Below, one piece after another: positions 9,422 to 18,420 of a stretch of 64,000 nucleotides of DNA. The notes below the pieces were generated by a model. It was not told the origin of the DNA. It saw only the letters and a list, made by a program, of their open reading frames with translations, and searched no databases. Position 1 is the stretch's first letter. Each line of letters opens with the position of its first letter. The position numbers and the translations under genes were made by a program. This DNA is from UBA6168 sp964573725 (GTDB lineage: Bacteria; Bacteroidota; Bacteroidia; Chitinophagales; Saprospiraceae), in contig CAZNLJ010000004.1 of NCBI GenBank assembly GCA_964573725.1, positions 1 through 64,000 of the forward strand, given 5' to 3'.

Positions 9422-11905
9422 TCAAGGCGTGTGCCTCCACTCCCGGACGCTCCGGAACTCGTACCCCTTGTCCTTCAAATAGCCGACCAGTCCATCGAGG
9501 TGCTGGTAGAACTTGTCCGTCCGGGTCGGATCGGTACCGATATGCAGGAGCAACAGGTACCCGTGGAGGCCTTCCGCAGCTTCCTTTTCCCGGATGGAGG
9601 CAAGGATTTCCTCGGAGGACTTATAATTCGGCATCGAGGGCGTGGTGTAATCCATATGGGAGCGGGTACCGGGCGTATGATTGACCAGGTATCGGTTCAG
9701 GGCGTACGTCCAGTTGGTGATATCCTTGTTGTTCCATTCGAAAGGGGGCATGAACCAGGTCGCTTCCTGCGGACCGATGCCGAAAGGCTGCATCGCATCG
9801 TAATTGGCGAGCAAGTCGCGGGTAAAGGAATCCCGGCTCACCAGCAGGTTTTTCGATGCGGACCAATCACAATACAACAGATGCCGGTCGCTGTGCGGTC
9901 CGAGGTAGTGCCCGTCCTCCCGCAGGGAACGGATCAGGCCGGCATGGGCCGGATTCCGATAGAACCGCCCGGTCAGGAAGAAGCTCGCCGGCACATCGTG
10001 CCGCCGCAATACATTCCGGACGACATCCCCGCCGTCCGCATATTCGTCACCGGTAAAGACCAGGAAAATCTCCCTGCGGCTGGTATCGCTCCTGACAATG
10101 GCCCCCGTTTCGTCGTACAGGAAACGGGCGGGCCTGTCACCGGCACGGAAGCCGTCCGCCTCCAGGGCGGAAAGGTAATGAACCAGGCAAGCCGTCCCGT
10201 CCATCGTCGGCTCGTTGGTGGAATAATCGCCCACGTCATCATGATAGACGACCAGCGGGGATTGGAACGCGGCGTACTCGTCCGCATCGAACAGCATCAG
10301 GCCGATGAGCCGGCCAAAAATGGATCCGTAGACAGGACCGTCGACCAAACCGCCGTCGATGGTGTATCCGTAGAGGTGGGTAAAGGCCGTGTGGGGATCG
10401 ACAGGGGCATCCCCGCGTTGCGGCAGGCCGACGACCATGCTGGTTCCCCAGGGATTGCAGCCGAACAGCCAATCCCGCAGGGCCGCCTCCATTTCGAGAA
10501 AGCGGTCGTCTCCGCCCAGCCGTCGGTACAGCCGGCACTGGCTGAGACAGGCGGCGACGAGATTGTTGGAACACCAGATGAAAGGAACCCCCATGAGGAA
10601 AGGGTTGTCAAGGCCCCGTGCCAGGATTCGTTCCAAGCCGTCCGCATAATAATCCCGCAGCACAGCCCCTTTGTCGCCTTGTCCGGCGGCGGCCTGGAAG
10701 TGGCCGGCATTGAAGAAAGGGTACCATTGGTAATGCCGGGCGGAATCCGCCCCCATCCAGGGGGTGACCGGCTCCGCAGCCGCATATTGCAGCACATCCT
10801 GGAAATACGCTTCCTCCCCCGTCAGCCGGTAGAGGGAAGCGGCCGCCAGCTCCATATCGTCCACCCAGTTGTCTTCCTCATAGAAATAAGGGGCCCCGCC
10901 GGGAGCGGTCTGACAGACACCGGGATGGTCCTGGCCGAAGCGGTAGGCGGTGACGGCACGGGCCGGCAGCTGGCGGGCATAATCCGGAAACCAATCGGGG
11001 AGGACTTCCGCACCGATGGCGAATGCCGCCGCAAATTTTCCGGCGGTGGAAGCGATGCCGGTCGCCCGGTTCTGGTAGCGGACAAGTCCTTGCGGGCTGC
11101 CGGTACAACAATAGACCGGTCGGCCGGCATGGTTGGTGTCGTACACCTCGAAATCCAGGTTGGGCAGGCGGAACCCGACATGGTCCCGGTCATCGGCGAT
11201 CTGGTTGTAATATTCCGTCGGGGAGGGGTTCATCCGGAGCAGCCAATCCATGCCCCACTTGGCCTCGTCCAGGACATCCGGAATGCCGTTCGGCCCGGGC
11301 CGGCCGGCCGCATCGAACGCATCGCCGAAAACAGCCGGGTTCTCCCGGTAGGAAAAAAGCAGTTGGAAAACGGCATTGGCGGAGGTAGCCGTATATTGCA
11401 GGTAATCCGCCGCATCATGCCAACCACCCGTCACGTCCAGGTGCCGGCCTTCCTTTTCCGGATGATAAACGACGAATCCGTCGTCCACATGGCACGAGTC
11501 GTCCAGGTAAGGGTTGTACCCGCAACGCTGCTGCCGCAGGTAGCGCAGCAGGTAGTCCGCCGTTCCGGCATACACGTCCACCGCAATTCGGAATACGGGA
11601 GACCGTACCTTCCCGACCTGAAGGTAATAGGATCCCGGCTGCCGGAATCCGGAGAAGTCCAGCCGGAATCCGCTGCGGAAAGGACCGTAGGCACCCCGTG
11701 CCGCGCCGAGGCCGGTCCACACCACCGTTCCGGCATCGGCATCGACCAGTTCGAACCGGGCGTCCGGCTTCCTGCGGTCGGAGACGAACACGGCCACCTT
11801 GACGGCCGTAGGTTGGTATCCCAACTGGTTGATTCGGATGTGGGAACCTGCCCGCAGGGAGCCGACGGACCCCAATAATAAAAATAGCAGGAGCTTGTAT
11901 TTCAT
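9422..11905 (-). CDS. GH9 endoglucanase fused to a polysaccharide deacetylase domain
   Basis: Secreted two-domain carbohydrate enzyme of 827 residues. A signal peptide (1-20) is followed by the Ig-like CelD N-terminal domain (about 21-110, starting IRINQLGYQP). The GH9 barrel follows with the nucleophile/base motif GGWHDAADY at 160-168 and the later NPWGTSMVVG and HTAFTHLYG blocks. From about residue 610 comes a NodB/CE4-like domain: its motif 1 is FTGDEYADGG instead of TFDDG, and motif 2 is HSDRH. The pairing suggests attack on a substituted beta-glucan or chitin-like polymer (inference). It is last in a minus-strand group after the SGNH and TIM-barrel genes. Confidence 0.9.
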   Translation of the reverse strand: MKYKLLLFLLLGSVGSLRAGSHIRINQLGYQPTAVKVAVFVSDRRKPDARFELVDADAGTVVWTGLGAARGAYGPFRSGFRLDFSGFRQPGSYYLQVGKVRSPVFRIAVDVYAGTADYLLRYLRQQRCGYNPYLDDSCHVDDGFVVYHPEKEGRHLDVTGGWHDAADYLQYTATSANAVFQLLFSYRENPAVFGDAFDAAGRPGPNGIPDVLDEAKWGMDWLLRMNPSPTEYYNQIADDRDHVGFRLPNLDFEVYDTNHAGRPVYCCTGSPQGLVRYQNRATGIASTAGKFAAAFAIGAEVLPDWFPDYARQLPARAVTAYRFGQDHPGVCQTAPGGAPYFYEEDNWVDDMELAAASLYRLTGEEAYFQDVLQYAAAEPVTPWMGADSARHYQWYPFFNAGHFQAAAGQGDKGAVLRDYYADGLERILARGLDNPFLMGVPFIWCSNNLVAACLSQCRLYRRLGGDDRFLEMEAALRDWLFGCNPWGTSMVVGLPQRGDAPVDPHTAFTHLYGYTIDGGLVDGPVYGSIFGRLIGLMLFDADEYAAFQSPLVVYHDDVGDYSTNEPTMDGTACLVHYLSALEADGFRAGDRPARFLYDETGAIVRSDTSRREIFLVFTGDEYADGGDVVRNVLRRHDVPASFFLTGRFYRNPAHAGLIRSLREDGHYLGPHSDRHLLYCDWSASKNLLVSRDSFTRDLLANYDAMQPFGIGPQEATWFMPPFEWNNKDITNWTYALNRYLVNHTPGTRSHMDYTTPSMPNYKSSEEILASIREKEAAEGLHGYLLLLHIGTDPTRTDKFYQHLDGLVGYLKDKGYEFRSVREWRHTP

Positions 11906-11967
11906 GACGATTTTTTACACCTCCGTCCTGCCGGGCATCCGGATATACTCCGGACCTCATCTTTCTT

Positions 11968-13080
11968 TCACAACCCGGACACACCCTTGCTGCGCAGGCT
12001 GTCGGCCAGCATGTCCGCCAGGGCGGAATAAGCACGGGTATCCGGGTGGCCGTCCACTTTCCATTGCTTTTGCGGCCAGGCATCGGACAGGTCTATCATC
12101 TGTATCTCCGGATCGAGGTAGGAAACGATCCGATTGCTTTCCCCGGGATAGATTAGCACATAGAACCGGTCGTTACCGAATTTACGCCGGTACCGCTCCG
12201 CGACCGACCGGATCAGGGCCGCCGTCAGCCGGTAATGGTCAGCTCCTGTTTTCAAGGGCAGGTTGAAAGGAAAAGATTGCAGGAAGACACTATTCCCGAG
12301 CAGCCGGTACCAAGCGGTCGTCATCGGCCGGGACTTGTCGAAACTGCCCTTGTATACCGGCTCCCCGGCCTCCCATTCGAAATAAGGGGTCGTATGGGTG
12401 AACCAGATAGCTTGTTTGTCGCCGATCACCCGGTTGACGTGGTTGTCGATGAAGGTATACACCAGGAAGCCGTCGTCCTGCGGAATGTCCGCAGCCCGTT
12501 CGATACGGTCCAGTACAAAGGGGAGCTGCTGGGTCCCATAACCCTGTACCCCATAGTTGTAGGATTGGAAGGCAGGTTGCCGGGCCGAGAAAAGAGACGG
12601 CAAGGTTTCGTGGTCGGATACGCTGTGTCCGAAAGTGAAGGAACACCCCAGGAAAATCGCATAGAACGGCGGAAGGCTGTCCGCCGAAGAAAGGGTCGTC
12701 CTTCTGCCCAAGGAATCCGTGGACACCGCGATGTGGTAAATGGTGTCGTTTCCTACCTGCTGGGTACAATAGCCCGATACGGCAGGGATGTGTCGATAAC
12801 CCAGGGTATCATCCGGTGCGGTGTAATCGAACCGCTGCAGTCGGGTGGATGGTTGCGGATGCCGGAAATGCTTCCGGATCCGAGCGGCGGATTCCAGCAG
12901 GAAGAGGCATATCCCCAGTATCACCAGATTGCCTGCGACCAGCCCCGACAGCCGCTTCACGGCGGACCCGGTCGGCAGGAAGCGCGGCGCCTTTTTTTCT
13001 TGTCGAACATATTCTCCGTCAGAAGCGGTCCACTGCCTCGTAAGCCTTGATAACAGCCATTTCCCCATCCTTACCTTCAT
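11968..13080 (-). CDS. SGNH/GDSL-like hydrolase with N-terminal membrane anchor; 5' end probably frameshifted
   Basis: The open frame encodes up to 370 residues. After a hydrophobic segment (about 48-63) comes a GDS-like block, FLGCSFTFGHS (Ser147 as nucleophile candidate), and a C-terminal DGHPDTRAY block (Asp343/His345), the pattern of SGNH hydrolases. The acyl or acetyl ester substrate is unknown. The first 20 residues overlap the 3' end of the upstream gene and look unnatural. An ATG at 13010, 8 bp after that gene's stop, opens a different frame (MFDKKK) that would join this frame if the A7 run at 12992-12998 had eight A. So the true start is probably 13010 with an indel or slippage. Its location next to GH9 suggests carbohydrate ester removal. 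Confidence 0.65.
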   Translation of the reverse strand: MKVRMGKWLLSRLTRQWTASDGEYVRQEKKAPRFLPTGSAVKRLSGLVAGNLVILGICLFLLESAARIRKHFRHPQPSTRLQRFDYTAPDDTLGYRHIPAVSGYCTQQVGNDTIYHIAVSTDSLGRRTTLSSADSLPPFYAIFLGCSFTFGHSVSDHETLPSLFSARQPAFQSYNYGVQGYGTQQLPFVLDRIERAADIPQDDGFLVYTFIDNHVNRVIGDKQAIWFTHTTPYFEWEAGEPVYKGSFDKSRPMTTAWYRLLGNSVFLQSFPFNLPLKTGADHYRLTAALIRSVAERYRRKFGNDRFYVLIYPGESNRIVSYLDPEIQMIDLSDAWPQKQWKVDGHPDTRAYSALADMLADSLRSKGVSGL

Positions 13081-13930
13081 TGAAATTACCGTGTTCCATC
13101 CCGAGGATTCCGGTAAAACCCTTGTCGCGGATGTGGCGGAAGACGTTTTGGTAGTTGATTTCCCCTGTGGTCGGCTCCTTGCGGCCCGGTTCGTCGCCGA
13201 TTTGGAAATAGGCGATTTCGTCCCAACACAAGTCCATGTGGTGGATCAGGCGGCCTTCGTTGCGTTGCATGTGCCACATATCGAAGAGGATCTTGCAGGA
13301 GGGACTGTCGACCGCCCGGCAGATCATGTAGGTCTGATCGGAATACCGCAGGAAGAGGTCGGGGGTGTCGCTGAGCGGTTCCAGCACCATGACCAACCCG
13401 TGTGGCTCGAAGATTTCCGCGGCTCGGCGCAAGGCATCGATGACATGGCCGGTCTGCAGGCCGAGGGGGAGGTGACGGGCGTAATTGCCGGGAACGACGG
13501 TCATCCAGGTTGCGTTGACGCGCTTGGCCACCGCCACCGCTTCGCGGCAAGTGGAGAGGAACTTGTCACGCCAGGACTTGTCGCCGGAGGCAAGGGAGGT
13601 GGACAGGGGCCAGTTGTCGAAGGCGACGACGAAGACACCCATCTCGATTTGCCGGTCGGCCATGGTCTTGGCCATTTTTTCCTGGACGGCGACATCCCGG
13701 CCCATCATTCCGTTGTCCTCGAACGCACGGAAGCCCATATCCGCCATGAAATTGAGTTGGTCGACCGGGTCTTTACCCGCGGTTTGCTCGAACATGCCGA
13801 TATGCGGGGCGTACTTCAATTGGAAGGTACGGCTGCCGGAAGCCGGTTCGGCACCGGGGAGGACTGTATTCGCTGTGGCCATGGCTGCGGTGGTTAGTAT
13901 GCTGGATTTGACAAAGTTTCTTCTTTCCAT
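13019..13930 (-). CDS. Tat-exported sugar phosphate isomerase/epimerase-like TIM-barrel protein
   Basis: Hydroxypyruvate-isomerase-like AP-endonuclease-2 fold protein (Xylose isomerase-like TIM barrel). The start at 13930 gives 303 residues beginning with RRNFVKSS and an Ala/Thr-rich stretch, a twin-arginine signal. The barrel segments contain typical metal and substrate blocks: EPLSD, FDMWHMQRNEG, IGDEPGRKEP and LGMEHGNF. Exported members of this family are common in Bacteroidota sugar loci; the reaction here is not known. The longer frame upstream (to 14008) lacks credible start context. Confidence 0.85.
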   Translation of the reverse strand: MERRNFVKSSILTTAAMATANTVLPGAEPASGSRTFQLKYAPHIGMFEQTAGKDPVDQLNFMADMGFRAFEDNGMMGRDVAVQEKMAKTMADRQIEMGVFVVAFDNWPLSTSLASGDKSWRDKFLSTCREAVAVAKRVNATWMTVVPGNYARHLPLGLQTGHVIDALRRAAEIFEPHGLVMVLEPLSDTPDLFLRYSDQTYMICRAVDSPSCKILFDMWHMQRNEGRLIHHMDLCWDEIAYFQIGDEPGRKEPTTGEINYQNVFRHIRDKGFTGILGMEHGNFNEGKDGEMAVIKAYEAVDRF

Positions 13931-14075
13931 AAGGTTGCACTGAAATGAAGGGAATATGCCCGAGGGGCAAAAGGATGTGAGGCCGAGGGACGAACCAACA
14001 GCCGGCAAGTTAGGAATTAATAGGATTTGTGCAACCGGAAGGGCGGAATAAAATCCCCGGCGGCCGGCAAGGCGG

Positions 14076-14780
14076 TCAGCCGCCCAGGCTACCCATGCCG
14101 CCGTCCACCCCGATGATTTGTCCGGTGACCCAGCCGCTGTCCGGCGACAACAGGAATGCCGCCAGGGCGGCGACGTCCGTCGGGTGGCCGATCCGTTTGA
14201 GCGGGTGCCGCGCGGCGGCGGCTTCTCTTTTCTCCGGCGAGGACAGGAGGCGTTCCGCCAACGGCGTATCGGTCAGGGAAGGGGCAAGGCAGTTGACCCG
14301 GACCGCAGGGGCCCATTCCGCCGCCAGGGAACGGGCGAGGCCCTCCACCGCTCCCTTGGCCGCGGCGACGGAGGCATGGAAAGGCATGCCTTTGCCCACC
14401 GCCACTGTGCTGAACAACACCACGGAAGCTGCGTCGGACTGTTTCAAGGCCTTGTACGCCGCCTGCAATACCTTGACGGCACCCAGCACGTTGAGCTGGA
14501 AATCGGCCAGGAAAGCCTCCGGTTTCAGGGAACGGAACGGCTTCAGGTTGATGCTGCCCGGACAGTACACGACCCCGTCCAGGCGGTCGGGGAGCTGCTG
14601 TTCCGACAACTCCTCCGCCGACAGGTCCACCGGCAGGTGGCGGACACCCGGAAGCCCGGTGGTTTCCCCGGCCGTCCGGCTCAATACCACCACCTGGTGC
14701 CCCTGGTCCGAAAGTCGCCGGGTCAGCGCCAGGCCGATGCCCGAACTGCCGCCCGCTATCAAATAGGTCCTGTCATTCAT
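14076..14780 (-). CDS. SDR-family oxidoreductase lacking the usual catalytic tyrosine
   Basis: Short-chain dehydrogenase/reductase fold, 234 residues from the ATG at 14780. The cofactor motif is AGGSSGIG near the N-terminus, and the C-terminus GQIIGVDGGMGSLGG is typical. At the active site the expected YxxxK reads VAAAK (HASVAAAK), so Lys is present but Tyr is Val. The same subfamily is recognisable by HPLKRIGHPTD and DTPLAERLL. Function and substrate are unknown; it may act on a carbonyl with altered chemistry or have lost catalysis. It is divergent from mtaB. Confidence 0.85.
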   Translation of the reverse strand: MNDRTYLIAGGSSGIGLALTRRLSDQGHQVVVLSRTAGETTGLPGVRHLPVDLSAEELSEQQLPDRLDGVVYCPGSINLKPFRSLKPEAFLADFQLNVLGAVKVLQAAYKALKQSDAASVVLFSTVAVGKGMPFHASVAAAKGAVEGLARSLAAEWAPAVRVNCLAPSLTDTPLAERLLSSPEKREAAAARHPLKRIGHPTDVAALAAFLLSPDSGWVTGQIIGVDGGMGSLGG

Positions 14781-14932
14781 GTCCGTCGATTGTAAGGTTT
14801 GCGGATGATCCCGGCGGTGCGGCGCATCGTGGACCTGATCATGCACGTCCGCACCGCAACCCCGGGAAGCGAAACAGCCGGCCGGCGGAATGGTTCAGCA
14901 CCCGGCCACCCCGCCGAGTGGGAAATATGCCT

Positions 14933-14940
14933 TACCTTTG
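14933..14940 (+). promoter_or_regulatory. -7 box of mtaB
   Basis: TACCTTTG lies 17 bp before the mtaB ATG, giving a very short leader. No Shine-Dalgarno is visible, as is usual in this group. Confidence 0.55.
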
Positions 14941-14957
14941 CAAAAACAAGCGTCCGC

Positions 14958-16310
14958 ATGGCCACACCCAGATCCGTCGCGTTCCATACCCTGGGCTGCA
15001 AGCTGAACTACTCCGAAACCTCCGCCATCGGCCGGATGTTCGAAAACGCCGGCTACCGGGAAGTATCTTTCGAGGAGGGGGCCGACATCTATGTCGTCAA
15101 CACTTGCTCCGTTACGGAATTCGCCGACCGGAAATGCCGGCAGGTCGTCCGACGCGCCCTCCGCCACAACCCCGCCGCCAAGGTGGTCGTCATCGGGTGC
15201 TATGCCCAGCTCAAACCCCGGGAAATCGCCGAAATCCCCGGCGTCGACCTGGTCCTTGGCGCGGCAGAGAAATTCCAGATCCTGACCTATGTCGACCAAC
15301 TGTCGGAAGCACCCGGCAAAGGATGGGTCCGGGCCGGCGATATCGCCGAGGTGCAGTCCTTCACCCAAGCCTTCAGTTTCGGCGACCGCACCCGCTCCTT
15401 CCTCAAGGTACAGGACGGTTGTGACTACAAGTGCTCCTTTTGTACCATTCCCCTGGCCCGGGGCCGCAGCCGCAGCGACACGGTCGAACAAGTGGTGGAG
15501 AATGCCCGTCGGATTGCCGACATGGGCGTGAAGGAAATCGTCCTCACCGGTGTCAATATCGGGGACTTCGGCAACGGGACCGAAGTCATCGAAGGTGTCC
15601 GCCCCCGGAAGGAAGCGCTTTTCATCGACTTGATACAGGCATTGGATGCGGCCGCCGCCGTCGACCGGATCCGGATCTCTTCCATCGAGCCCAACCTCTG
15701 CACCCCCGACGTCATTTCCTTCGTCGCCGAGTCCCGCCGCTTCATGCCGCATTTCCACATGCCCCTCCAAAGCGGGAACAACAAGCAACTTACCGCCATG
15801 CGGCGCCGATACCGGCGGGAACTGTATGCAGAAAGGGTGAACCTCATCCGTTCCCTCCTTCCGCACGCCTCCATCGGGGTCGATGTCATCGTCGGCTTCC
15901 CCGGTGAGACGCCGGAGGATTTCCTGGCATCCTACCGTTTCATCCAGGAACTGGATGTCTCCTACCTGCATGTCTTCACCTATTCGGAACGCGCCAATAC
16001 CCCGGCGGCGGAGATGCCCGACCCGGTCCCGATGGCGCTACGCCGGGAACGGAACGAGATGCTTACCATCCTGTCCGAAAAAAAACGCCAACATTTCTAC
16101 CGGCAGCATATCGGCCAAACCCGTCCCGTCCTCTTCGAGCCCGGTTCCCAACCCGACATGATGGGGGGCTTCACCGACAACTATATCCGCGTGGAACAAA
16201 CCCTCGACCCCGACCTGCTTCACCAGGTGGTTCCGGTCAGGCTGGCGGAAAAGCACCTCTTCCCGCCGGAAAAACAAATCCCCGTCCCCACCAAGCCCCA
16301 TCCCGCATGA
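14958..16310 (+). CDS. mtaB: tRNA t6A37 methylthiotransferase MtaB
   Basis: Radical-SAM enzyme converting t6A to ms2t6A at position 37 of ANN-decoding tRNAs. The start at 14958 gives 450 residues. The N-terminal MTTase domain has three cluster Cys in HTLGCKLN, NTCSV and VIGCYAQ. The radical SAM motif is CDYKCSFC. The following SRSDTVEQ and TGVNIGDFG blocks are those of the MtaB (not MiaB/RimO) class. The upstream frame to 14799 would run through the promoter. Its stop overlaps the next start as ATGA, so translation is coupled to the DUF4129 gene. Confidence 0.93.
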   Translation: MATPRSVAFHTLGCKLNYSETSAIGRMFENAGYREVSFEEGADIYVVNTCSVTEFADRKCRQVVRRALRHNPAAKVVVIGCYAQLKPREIAEIPGVDLVLGAAEKFQILTYVDQLSEAPGKGWVRAGDIAEVQSFTQAFSFGDRTRSFLKVQDGCDYKCSFCTIPLARGRSRSDTVEQVVENARRIADMGVKEIVLTGVNIGDFGNGTEVIEGVRPRKEALFIDLIQALDAAAAVDRIRISSIEPNLCTPDVISFVAESRRFMPHFHMPLQSGNNKQLTAMRRRYRRELYAERVNLIRSLLPHASIGVDVIVGFPGETPEDFLASYRFIQELDVSYLHVFTYSERANTPAAEMPDPVPMALRRERNEMLTILSEKKRQHFYRQHIGQTRPVLFEPGSQPDMMGGFTDNYIRVEQTLDPDLLHQVVPVRLAEKHLFPPEKQIPVPTKPHPA

Positions 16311-17035
16311 CCACCCTCCGATATACCTGCCTGTTGGTCGGCTGGGCCTTCGCTTCCGGACTGCATGCCCAGGGAGTATCGGCGGCCGCGGATTCCTTTT
16401 TCCGGCAAAAGATCCCGATGCAGTCCTTCGACCGGCAGGAATGGTCCCGGGTGTCGGCATCCCTGGATTATTCGCAGCGGAAAGAGCCCGATGCATCGGG
16501 TACGGGTTTTTCCCTGCCCGACCTCCGCCTCGGAAACCTCGGCCCCATCGTCCGGGCCGTCACGGTCGTGGCGGCCGTCGCACTCTTGTTGTTCCTGATA
16601 TACCGGATCACCGACGACGGCTATGCATTCCGACCCGGCGACAAGAAAATCCGACCTTCGCTTCGGCCGGACGATATGGCTGCCATCGAGGCGGACCTCC
16701 CGGATGCCGACCTGGCACATCCCCTGGCCAACGCCATCACTGCCGGCGACTACCCCTTGGCCGTCCGGCTGCACTACCTCACCATCCTGCAGTTGCTGGC
16801 ACGCCAGGGACGGATCACCTGGAAACGGGAAAAAACAAACGGGGAATATCTCCGCGAACTGCCTCCGGCCGACTGGGCATCCGCCGTCGCCGACGCCACC
16901 CGGACATTCGAACAGGTATGGTACGGAGAGACGCGGCTGTCGGAAACCGCCTACCGCTCCGTAGACAATTCCTTTCGACAGCTCCGCCGCCGACTGGCCG
17001 GCGCGGATACCGGAAGCGGGGGCGCCGAAACCTGA
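16307..17035 (+). CDS. DUF4129 domain protein, membrane anchored
   Basis: 242 residues: a cleavable signal peptide (about 1-22), a periplasmic stretch, one membrane helix (about 85-105, VAAVALLLFLIYRI) and a cytosolic C-terminal DUF4129 domain (HPLANAITAGDYPLAVRLHYL, WYGE). The family function is not established. It usually sits with DUF4350, MoxR and DUF58 genes, which suggests an envelope complex with a chaperone-like ATPase. Here only DUF4350 follows. The 4-bp overlap with mtaB indicates one operon. Confidence 0.82.
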   Translation: MTTLRYTCLLVGWAFASGLHAQGVSAAADSFFRQKIPMQSFDRQEWSRVSASLDYSQRKEPDASGTGFSLPDLRLGNLGPIVRAVTVVAAVALLLFLIYRITDDGYAFRPGDKKIRPSLRPDDMAAIEADLPDADLAHPLANAITAGDYPLAVRLHYLTILQLLARQGRITWKREKTNGEYLRELPPADWASAVADATRTFEQVWYGETRLSETAYRSVDNSFRQLRRRLAGADTGSGGAET

Positions 17036-17109
17036 TGCGGCCCACGCGGCGACCCGCGGACCCGGCTTTCCGGAAAATTACCGAAAAACTGCCTGTCCCA
17101 AGCTGACCC

Positions 17110-18381
17110 ATGTTCGGAAAAAAGAAAATATCACCTGTCCTCCTGGTCCCTGTCGCCTTGCTGGCGGCCGGGCTGTACCAGCTCTTGCGCGGGGGGTACA
17201 CCTGGGACGAACACTACCGACCGGACAAGAAGGATCCCTACGGGCTTTCCCTCCTCGAATCCCTGCTGGCGGAACAATATCCGGGGCCCCGGTTCGAGAC
17301 CATCACCCGGCACTTGGCAAACACATCCGGCGAGGAGGCCTTGTATCTCTATGTAGGTCCGCAGTTCCCCCTGGATATGGACCAAACGGCGGAATGGTTG
17401 TCGTTCATCCGGGCCGGCAACCAGGCATTCCTCGCTTGCAACCGGCTGCCGGCCTTCCTCCTGGATTCGCTGCTGCCCCCGCAACCGGATGATTCCGCCG
17501 CCTGGGAGGCACCGCACCCCTTCGCGGATGTACTCGCGACCGACTTCAGCCTGACCGGAGATACGGTCCGGCTCAATCTCCTGCATCCGGACATGGCCCG
17601 GGCGGACAGCTGGGCATTCGATTTCCGATACCAGGGAACCTCCATGGAATATGCTTGGAAAATACTGCCGGAACGACCGGTGGGGGCAGGTGGCGCCGCG
17701 CTCCTGCCGTTGGGCACCTTACAGCGCGTACACACGAACTTCGGCCGGATCGCCTGCGGCAAAGGGGTCGTGTACCTACATTCCACGCCGCTTGCATTCA
17801 CCAATCTCCACCTGAAAACATCCGAGGGGCTGGCATACGCCGAGCGGGTGTTTTCCCACTTTCCGGCGGACCGGATCTACTGGGAACGTCGGCGACCTTC
17901 CGCGCAGTCCGCACGGGATGGCGAACCGCCGCAGGAGAAGACCCCCTTGAGATATGTGCTTTCCAAACCGGCCCTGGCCTGGGCCTGGTACATACTGGCC
18001 GGGCTGGCCCTGCTGTTCCTGTCCTTCCGCGCCAAGCGTCGGCAACGCATCGTCCCGGTGCTGGAACGCCCGGAGAACAGCTCCCTCGCCTTCATCCGGA
18101 CCATCGGCCGGCTTTCCTTCCTGCAAGGTAACCACCGGCAGCTGGCCCGCCAACAGATGAAGCTCTTCCTCGCCTTTGTGCGCGACAAGTACGGGTTGTC
18201 CACCCGGGACCTCGACGACAATTTCGTCCGGACCCTCGGCGAACGGTCCGGAATCCCGGAAATGACCATCCGGCAGATCCTTACCCTACATCGCAACATC
18301 TCCGCCTCCGGGTTCGTGTCCGCTCAGGTCCTGACCGATTTCCATGCCTTGTTGATGCGGTTCCGGGAAAACTGCTCCTGA
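17110..18381 (+). CDS. DUF4350 domain membrane protein
   Basis: 423 residues with an N-terminal membrane helix (about 9-25), a soluble region resembling a GATase-like fold (ALYLYVGPQFPL, LACNRLP, GKGVVYLHSTPLAFTN), a second helix (about 289-305) and a basic cytosolic tail. This architecture is that of DUF4350 proteins, partners of DUF4129. No catalytic residue can be assigned. It starts 74 bp after the DUF4129 gene and ends convergent with glyS. Confidence 0.78.
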   Translation: MFGKKKISPVLLVPVALLAAGLYQLLRGGYTWDEHYRPDKKDPYGLSLLESLLAEQYPGPRFETITRHLANTSGEEALYLYVGPQFPLDMDQTAEWLSFIRAGNQAFLACNRLPAFLLDSLLPPQPDDSAAWEAPHPFADVLATDFSLTGDTVRLNLLHPDMARADSWAFDFRYQGTSMEYAWKILPERPVGAGGAALLPLGTLQRVHTNFGRIACGKGVVYLHSTPLAFTNLHLKTSEGLAYAERVFSHFPADRIYWERRRPSAQSARDGEPPQEKTPLRYVLSKPALAWAWYILAGLALLFLSFRAKRRQRIVPVLERPENSSLAFIRTIGRLSFLQGNHRQLARQQMKLFLAFVRDKYGLSTRDLDDNFVRTLGERSGIPEMTIRQILTLHRNISASGFVSAQVLTDFHALLMRFRENCS

Positions 18382-18420
18382 CGGGCGGACACCCGGCATA
18401 CCGAGCCGGAAGCCGGGGAA

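Noticed and set aside
9431..11878. 815-residue plus-strand frame opposite the GH9 gene
   Set aside because: Shadow frame with no signal peptide or motif; the GH9 and deacetylase motifs are on the other strand.
12991..13010. Programmed -1 ribosomal frameshift at the A7 run
   Set aside because: The A-run is not phased as a classical X XXY YYZ heptamer in the MFDKKK frame and no downstream stem was evident, so an indel or transcriptional slippage is more likely.
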